Origin: Methanococcus maripaludis C5
Lineage (GTDB): Archaea; AGJL01; Methanococci; Methanococcales; Methanococcaceae
NCBI RefSeq assembly: GCF_000016125.1
Contig: NC_009135.1
Location: 1,426,001 to 1,490,000, forward strand
DNA: 64,000 nt
Direction of reading: 5' to 3'
Made by a program: the position numbers and the translations under genes. How positions within the stretch are numbered: the stretch's first letter is position 1; each line of letters starts with the position of its first letter. Below, piece by piece: positions 58,847 through 64,000 of the stretch. The notes below the pieces were generated by a model. The model was not told the origin of the DNA, made no database searches, and worked only from the letters and a program-made list of their open reading frames with translations.

Positions 58847-60058
58847 TTAGTCTATTGCTTTTCTGAGTACTTCCATGTCACATTCGATTTCTGTAGGCAT
58901 TGTACTTGCTTTGATTGCAGCATCAGGATCTTTCAATCCATTACCAGTAGTAATACATACGATTTTTTGGTCTTTGTCAATTAATCCCATGTCTATTAAC
59001 TTGATGAGCCCTGCAATTGATGAAGCTGAAGCAGGCTCTACGAAAATTCCTTCTGTTTGTGCGAGGAGTTTCTGAGCTGCGGTGATTTCTTCATCAGTTA
59101 CACTTTCTGCGAGTCCGCCTGAAGATTTGATCGCATCAAGCGCTTTTGCTGCATTTACGGGGTTTCCAATTCTAATTGCAGTTGCAATTGTTTCTGGATT
59201 TTCATCAGGAATTATCTTATCGAGTCCTGCTTTTATCGCTTTTACGATTGGCTGTGCACCTTCTGCCTGGATTCCAGTCATTTTTGGTAAGGTGTCAATC
59301 ATTCCTGTTTCTTTAAATTCTTTAAATCCTTTCCAGATTGCGCTGATGTTTCCAGCGTTTCCAACAGGTAAAATAACCATGTCTGGAACTTCAAAGTCCA
59401 ATTGGTCGCAGATTTCAAAACCAATTGTTTTTTGACCTTCGAGTCTGAATGGGTTTACAGAGTTTAATAAATAGAGTTTGTTTTCTAATGCGAGGTTTTT
59501 AACCATTACGAGAGCTTCGTCGAAGTTTCCGTTGATTTGGATAACTTTCGCACCGTAAAACATTGCTTGAGCAAGTTTTCCAAGAGCTACTTTTCCTCCA
59601 GGGAGAAGAACGATACATTTTTTACCTGCTCTTGCAGAGTATGCTGCAAGGGATGCAGATGTGTTTCCAGTTGAAGCACAGCCTACTACTTCAACACCGA
59701 GTTCATTTGCTCTTGTAACTCCAACAGTCATTCCCCTATCTTTGAAACTTCCTGTTGGGTTTGCACCTTCGTTTTTAACATATAATTCTTTCATTCCTAA
59801 TTTTTTTGCGAGATTTTCACATTTGTAAAGAGGGGTTCCTCCTTCGTGAAGGCTTACGATTTTTGCAGGATCTTTAACAGGTAAGTAGTCTAAATATCTC
59901 CATACACCGAGTTCTCTTTCTCTTAAGGACTCTTTTGAAACTTTTTCTTTGATGCTTTCAAAATCGTATTTAATTTCAAGTAATCCGCCACATTCGCAGT
60001 TATAAATTATGGCATCTACTTCGTATTCTTTTCCGCATACTCTGCATTTTTGAATCAT
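58847..60058 (-). CDS. thrC: Threonine synthase
   Basis: The 403-residue PLP enzyme converts phosphohomoserine to threonine. The PLP lysine is in NPTGSFKDRGMTVGV, the phosphate-binding loop is GNAGNISAIWKGF, and ASTGNTSASLAAYSARAGK is family-typical. A rubredoxin-like N-terminus (CRVCGKEYEVD with CECGG) is common in archaeal threonine synthases. It starts the operon with leuD 20 bases downstream. Confidence 0.95.
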   Translation of the reverse strand: MIQKCRVCGKEYEVDAIIYNCECGGLLEIKYDFESIKEKVSKESLRERELGVWRYLDYLPVKDPAKIVSLHEGGTPLYKCENLAKKLGMKELYVKNEGANPTGSFKDRGMTVGVTRANELGVEVVGCASTGNTSASLAAYSARAGKKCIVLLPGGKVALGKLAQAMFYGAKVIQINGNFDEALVMVKNLALENKLYLLNSVNPFRLEGQKTIGFEICDQLDFEVPDMVILPVGNAGNISAIWKGFKEFKETGMIDTLPKMTGIQAEGAQPIVKAIKAGLDKIIPDENPETIATAIRIGNPVNAAKALDAIKSSGGLAESVTDEEITAAQKLLAQTEGIFVEPASASSIAGLIKLIDMGLIDKDQKIVCITTGNGLKDPDAAIKASTMPTEIECDMEVLRKAID

Positions 60059-60331
60059 ATTCTCACTTGTTATGTTGATTGAATACCACTATCAAATTAT
60101 AAAATATAAATGTATCACTAAATAAGAACTTTAGAATTGATAATCAATACCTTGAAAACTTTCGATTTAGAAAAGTTAATAGCATAAATCATAAATACTA
60201 ATAATGGAATAAAGGAATTGGGGAACATAAACTTGTAATTAACATGCCACCAATTGTTATCAAACCATTGTAAATATTGTGCATCTTGGATAAGACCTAT
60301 TTTCTTTGGAAAGCTTTTTTTCTTTCCATCA

Positions 60332-60670
60332 TTACAGATACTTTTTTATTTTGAACAGTGTTTTAATTGACGAAGTTATTTCATTAATTCTACCAATTTC
60401 TTCTTCTGAATCCAATTTTAAAAATAAATATTCGATTTTTCTATCGATTATCTGTAATTTATCTTCATTTTTTGAATTTTCAGACATTTCTTTTATTTCT
60501 TCTTTCAAATCTTTTGAATAATTCTTAATTTCGATTTTTAATCCATTGCAGTTTGGACAGTACTCTAAACCGTCTTTTTCAAATATTGGAAAACCGCACG
60601 AACTGCAGTGTTTTCCAAGCATTTTTGCCCCCTTGGCAAGCTCTTTTGAAGCAATGCTGATTTCATCCAT
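60332..60670 (-). CDS. Autoantigen p27 / Sjogren-scleroderma-1-like zinc-binding protein
   Basis: The 112-residue protein has SKELAKGAKMLGKHCSSCGF and CPNCNG, the hallmark of the archaeal COG1645 zinc-finger family, then a helical Lys/Glu tail. No clear function is known for archaeal members. GGTGG precedes the ATG. A GGAAAG/CTTTCC hairpin at 60308-60327 lies just after its stop. Confidence 0.8.
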   Translation of the reverse strand: MDEISIASKELAKGAKMLGKHCSSCGFPIFEKDGLEYCPNCNGLKIEIKNYSKDLKEEIKEMSENSKNEDKLQIIDRKIEYLFLKLDSEEEIGRINEITSSIKTLFKIKKYL

Positions 60671-60798
60671 GTTACCACCAATATTGTAGGTATTTTACAA
60701 TAGCTAATAAATCTTGAAAATAATGAGTTAAAATTCTTAAAACTTATTTTAATGAAAATAATATGGTTTAGTAAGTAAATAAATTCAAAATAGATAAA

Positions 60799-61314
60799 TC
60801 ATTCCGTATAGTTTATTGCCCATGTTGAATACATGATTTTTTTAAGTTCTGGATTTTTGGAGTATTTAACCTCCAACTTTTCTTCGAGACTGTTTCCAAT
60901 TTTTTCACTTAATCTTTCAAAAATTTCTATTTCTTCTGGAGATAATATATTTTCAATCTCTTTTAATGTACACTTGTGCATTTCATTTCTCCATTTAAAC
61001 ATGAAATGTCCTCGTTCTGTTAATTTAACAATCACTTCTCTCTTATCAGATTCAGACCTTATTTTCTCCACATACCCTTTTTTTTCCAATTTATTTATTC
61101 TTTCAGTAACTGAAGTTTTTGTATAGCCCATTTCGTTTGCTAATTCCGTTATTTTCGGATTTTCAAGGGTTCTGATCGTATCCAGATATTTTTTATCTGT
61201 CATGGTAAATTCCAAAACATCTTCTTTTGGAATTTTTTGATATAGGTATTCCCTTGAACTTACGTACATAAATTCCCATAATTTATTAAAATTGTCCATA
61301 GTTTTTGGATTCAT
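60799..61314 (-). CDS. MarR-family transcriptional regulator
   Basis: The 171-residue winged-helix protein has ITELANEMGYTKTSVTERIN for the recognition helix and YVEKIRSESDKREVIVKLTERG for the wing, both typical of MarR. The wing DKR triad is intact. It is divergent from the chemotaxis receptor at 61505, with a perfect inverted repeat (61441-61465) in between. It likely regulates itself, the receptor, or both. The ligand is unknown. Confidence 0.88.
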   Translation of the reverse strand: MNPKTMDNFNKLWEFMYVSSREYLYQKIPKEDVLEFTMTDKKYLDTIRTLENPKITELANEMGYTKTSVTERINKLEKKGYVEKIRSESDKREVIVKLTERGHFMFKWRNEMHKCTLKEIENILSPEEIEIFERLSEKIGNSLEEKLEVKYSKNPELKKIMYSTWAINYTE

Positions 61315-61440
61315 ATTATGACCTTATTTATTCGATATAACTTTTTTAAAATTAGAATCTAATTATATTTAATGATTATTCTAGCGACGTATACACCTAC
61401 ATAAAAAGAATATATACCTCAGAAAATAAACAAAACGCGA

Positions 61441-61465
61441 TAGTTAGTTTCAACAAAACTAACTA
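61441..61465. promoter_or_regulatory. Perfect 10-bp inverted repeat in MarR-receptor intergenic region
   Basis: TAGTTAGTTT and AAACTAACTA flank a CAACA spacer. Symmetry and position between a MarR gene and a divergent gene suggest a MarR operator. On RNA the same sequence would be a hairpin about 25 bases before the ribosome site of the receptor gene. A TATA-like GAATATATAC lies near 61409. Confidence 0.5.
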
Positions 61466-61504
61466 AGGTCCTCATACTTCGATAATGTTAGGTGGGTGTA
61501 TATA

Positions 61505-63700
61505 TTGAAAATATTGAATACTAAAAAATTGGGTACTAAATTACTATTTTTTTCAGTACTCACGGCATTAATTCCCATACTTATTTTGGGCGTTATTGCA
61601 ACCAATACTGTAAAAGATAGTATGGAAGTACAGGGTCAGGATGCGATAGAAAAGGATCTTGGCATTTCAAAAGCGATGTTTGATGAACACGTTATGCAAA
61701 TTGTCGAAATTACTGAATATAATACAAAAAATCATGAATTACTTACATATATGGAAGAAAAAGACTCTTACAAATTATATAATTTGGCTTCTAACCTTGA
61801 AGAATCTGCAGGGTTGGATTTAGTCGCGTTTACAGATACTCAAGGTCAAGTAATTGGATCCAATTTAAACAAAGACGTTTATATAAGCGATATTGTTAAA
61901 AAACTTTCCAGTTCAGGATGTAAATACTCTACTGAAAAAATATCTGATGAACTTACAAATTCAATATCAAATGGCAAAATATCGGGGATTGAGGGTTCCC
62001 TTGCAATTATTTCTGTTTTTCCAATTCAAGACTCAGGATCATTGATCGGATATATTGTATCAATTGACGTATTGAATAAAGATTACACCCTTGTAGATGG
62101 GGTCAAAAAATCAACCAGGGATGTAACAACCATTTCACTTGGAAAATACAGGATATCTACAAATGTAGAAAATAACGGGCAACGGGCAATAGGAACTGCA
62201 ATTTCTGATGAGATTTACAACCAAGTAGTACTTGGAAAACAGGACTACTATGCAAGAGCAGATGTGCTTGGAGTTTCCCATCTTTGCGGGTATGCTCCGC
62301 TTTATGATTGCCAAGGCAATGCTGTTGGTATGGTATTTACCGGAACTCCTGCAGCACCGTTTGACAGTGTTGTGAGCAATATATTAAATTCGATAATTAT
62401 TATCGGGATCTTGGGTATGGTAATTGCCATTTTGATTTCGATATTTACTGGCAAAAAAGTTACAAAACCAGTTGACGAACTTAAAAAAGGTGCAGAAATT
62501 TTCGGTAATGGAAATTACGAACATGTCGTAAAAGTCAGTACTGGTGACGAACTAGAAGAATTGGCCAATTCATTTAACGGTATGGCTCAAAATATTAAAG
62601 AAATGAATGAGCTTATGGATACAGATAAAAAAGAACTTGGAGTTACAATTAAAGATGTCGCAGACACAATGACTGCAGTTGCAAATGGGGATTTCACAGT
62701 AAGGGCTGATGAAAAGAGAAAAAGAAATAATTTACAAAAAGCGATTAACACCGCAATTAGAAATGTTGCACAGTTGATTAAAGACCTAAGAGAAGAAGTT
62801 GATCTATTGAACGTTCAGGTTCAAAAAGTTGAAGACGAACTTAAAAGTGCAGAAGAAACTGCAACACAGGTTACAGAAGCTGCAAATCAGGTTGCAGAAG
62901 CTTCAAGTGATCAGTCTGCAAAATTACAGGAAGCATCAGATCAGCTTGAAAATACTTACGAAGTTGCAAAAACTGTTTACACGGATGCAGAAGAAACTGT
63001 CAGATCTGCAGAAGAAATCAGCGAAAACTCTGAAAATGGGGTTAAAAAAGTTGAAAACGCAATTTCAAGAATGCAAGGAATTACAAATGTAATTGACGAT
63101 TTAGGAAAATCAATCCAAGAACTCGGTGAAGATGGTAAAAAAATCAATGAAGTAACCGATTTAATTAAAGATATTGCAGAACAGACAGGACTCTTAGCTT
63201 TAAATGCTTCAATTGAAGCTGCACGTGCAGGAGAAGCTGGAAAAGGGTTTGCAGTTGTTGCAAGCGAAATTAAAGCACTTGCAGAAGAAATTAAAAAATC
63301 CGTTGAAAATATTAACCACACGATTGATGGTGTCCACAAGCGAATCGGAGAAACGATGGATCTCGGATTAAAAGGAAAAGATGAAGTCGATAAAGGGGTA
63401 ATTGCAATCGACGAAGTAAATGATGCGCTCTTAAGAATTAAAGAAAGTGTTAATGGCGCTGCAATTAAAATAAATGGTATTAAACAGGGAGCGCAGAGTG
63501 CTGCTGACAATACCGAAGGTGCTTTAAAGAATGCACAAGATATTGCATCAATTTCAGAAGAGTTTACTGCAACAGCAGAAGAAGTTACTGCATCAACTGA
63601 AGAATTAAATTCAATTATTGAAGAAATCAGAGGAATTGCAGAAGAAGTAACTCATGTATCTGAGAGGGTGACTAGAAAATCAGGTCAGTTCAAAATTTAA
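61505..63700 (+). CDS. Methyl-accepting chemotaxis protein
   Basis: The 731-residue transmembrane receptor starts at a TTG (61505) nine bases after AGGTGG; a GTG at 61496 would overlap the ribosome site. Segment 1 (about residues 12-32) and segment 2 (about 293-315, IIIIGILGMVIAILISIFTG) flank a Cache-type extracellular sensor. A HAMP domain follows, then a HAMP-like second unit (DVADTMTAVANGDFTVRADE), a long coiled coil, and the signalling tip EQTGLLALNASIEAARAGE. It should signal to CheA/CheW to control the archaellum. Ligand unknown. Confidence 0.92.
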   Translation: MKILNTKKLGTKLLFFSVLTALIPILILGVIATNTVKDSMEVQGQDAIEKDLGISKAMFDEHVMQIVEITEYNTKNHELLTYMEEKDSYKLYNLASNLEESAGLDLVAFTDTQGQVIGSNLNKDVYISDIVKKLSSSGCKYSTEKISDELTNSISNGKISGIEGSLAIISVFPIQDSGSLIGYIVSIDVLNKDYTLVDGVKKSTRDVTTISLGKYRISTNVENNGQRAIGTAISDEIYNQVVLGKQDYYARADVLGVSHLCGYAPLYDCQGNAVGMVFTGTPAAPFDSVVSNILNSIIIIGILGMVIAILISIFTGKKVTKPVDELKKGAEIFGNGNYEHVVKVSTGDELEELANSFNGMAQNIKEMNELMDTDKKELGVTIKDVADTMTAVANGDFTVRADEKRKRNNLQKAINTAIRNVAQLIKDLREEVDLLNVQVQKVEDELKSAEETATQVTEAANQVAEASSDQSAKLQEASDQLENTYEVAKTVYTDAEETVRSAEEISENSENGVKKVENAISRMQGITNVIDDLGKSIQELGEDGKKINEVTDLIKDIAEQTGLLALNASIEAARAGEAGKGFAVVASEIKALAEEIKKSVENINHTIDGVHKRIGETMDLGLKGKDEVDKGVIAIDEVNDALLRIKESVNGAAIKINGIKQGAQSAADNTEGALKNAQDIASISEEFTATAEEVTASTEELNSIIEEIRGIAEEVTHVSERVTRKSGQFKI

Positions 63701-64000
63701 TTTCTCTTTTTTTCTTTTTGATCACTAAAAGATTGCAAAATACCATTTTTTTAGAATATTTAAAGATAAATAATACTCCGTTTATCAAAATAATCGTTAA
63801 AACTCGTTTAAAATTCGAAAAACTTATATATCACTAAGATCTAAGTTAAATACAGTTCCGTTAAAAATTATTATAAACCTATTGGATTTTTGTGGTAAAT
63901 ATTAAACCTATTGAATATTTGTGAAATGTTCTGGAAAAATAAAAACGAGTTGAATTTAAAATAACGGAACTTTTTTCCAGAATCTAATCCTACTTTGAAT
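63701..64000. other. Gene-free right end with imperfect tandem repeat
   Basis: No ORF with a ribosome site is seen. After the receptor's T-rich end, a roughly 28-30 bp unit is repeated head-to-tail: 63871-63900 (ATAAACCTATTGGATTTTTG then TG) and 63901-63928 (ATTAAACCTATTGAATATTT then GTG). A 9-bp inverted pair GTTCCGTTA (63855-63863) and TAACGGAAC (63962-63970) brackets the repeat. Confidence 0.45.

Overview
The window comes from a hydrogenotrophic methanogen of the order Methanococcales, almost certainly Methanococcus maripaludis or a very close relative. The DNA is AT-rich. It carries methanogen-only genes for coenzyme F430 (cfbE, cfbA, cfbC), coenzyme M (comB), coenzyme B (aksA), an MCR-associated marker protein, a RimK-type ligase of the F420/methanopterin glutamylation family, and an F420-type formate dehydrogenase whose alpha subunit contains an in-frame UGA selenocysteine codon. 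Archaeal informational genes (CDC48, Dph2, deoxyhypusine synthase, S19e, L39e, L40e, PDCD5 homologue, Get3) agree. Most genes have a GGTGAT-like ribosome site 3-9 bases before the start. I used this to move several starts, including TTG and GTG starts.

Bases 1-4476 are an accessory segment abutting the 3' end of a tRNA-Leu(UAA) gene. It holds a truncated tyrosine recombinase at the left edge, a GIY-YIG/DUF4357 protein divergent from a small winged-helix regulator with three operator-like repeats between them, a gene-poor stretch with a GC-rich array of stem-loops (2929-3240), and a complete integrase (3275-4207) pointing at the tRNA. An octamer AGTCCGAY recurs around the integrase end and upstream of the other recombinase. 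This is the most unusual part of the window.

From 4600 to 20900 the content is core: dph2, thiC, a YrdC/Sua5 protein, a purine nucleoside phosphorylase, a riboflavin cluster (ribK, ribB, small basic protein, ribC), purL with a PurS-like N-terminal extension followed by purQ, a double zinc-ribbon protein, a CDC48-type AAA+ ATPase, an HD phosphohydrolase and cfbE. From 20900 to 30800 come membrane proteins, an ATP-grasp ligase, a site-2 protease, a PadR-ABC ATPase-MATE-ABC permease operon, cfbA, a Get3/ArsA ATPase, and DUF116 and comB facing apart with only 18 bases between their start codons.

From 30900 to 41400 lie paaK, a translation cluster (YhbY protein, S19e, PDCD5 homologue, PP-loop protein, L39e), the Mmp3-like gene and aksA, a tiny membrane protein, a DASS transporter, Tsr3-L40e and trmG10. 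From 41400 to 53500 lie acetyl-CoA synthetase, then a long co-oriented run: cfbC, FAD oxidoreductase, hpt, FAH-family protein, DUF2117 protein, zinc-ribbon protein, IlvB-like enzyme, zinc-finger protein and hypF. From 53500 to the end lie fdhA-fdhB, a thrC-leuD-deoxyhypusine synthase operon, an autoantigen-p27-like zinc protein, and a MarR regulator divergent from a methyl-accepting chemotaxis protein with a perfect 10-bp inverted repeat between them. L39e, L40e and a 50-residue membrane protein were found by reading the sequence directly. No rRNA genes, CRISPR arrays or complete insertion sequences were seen.
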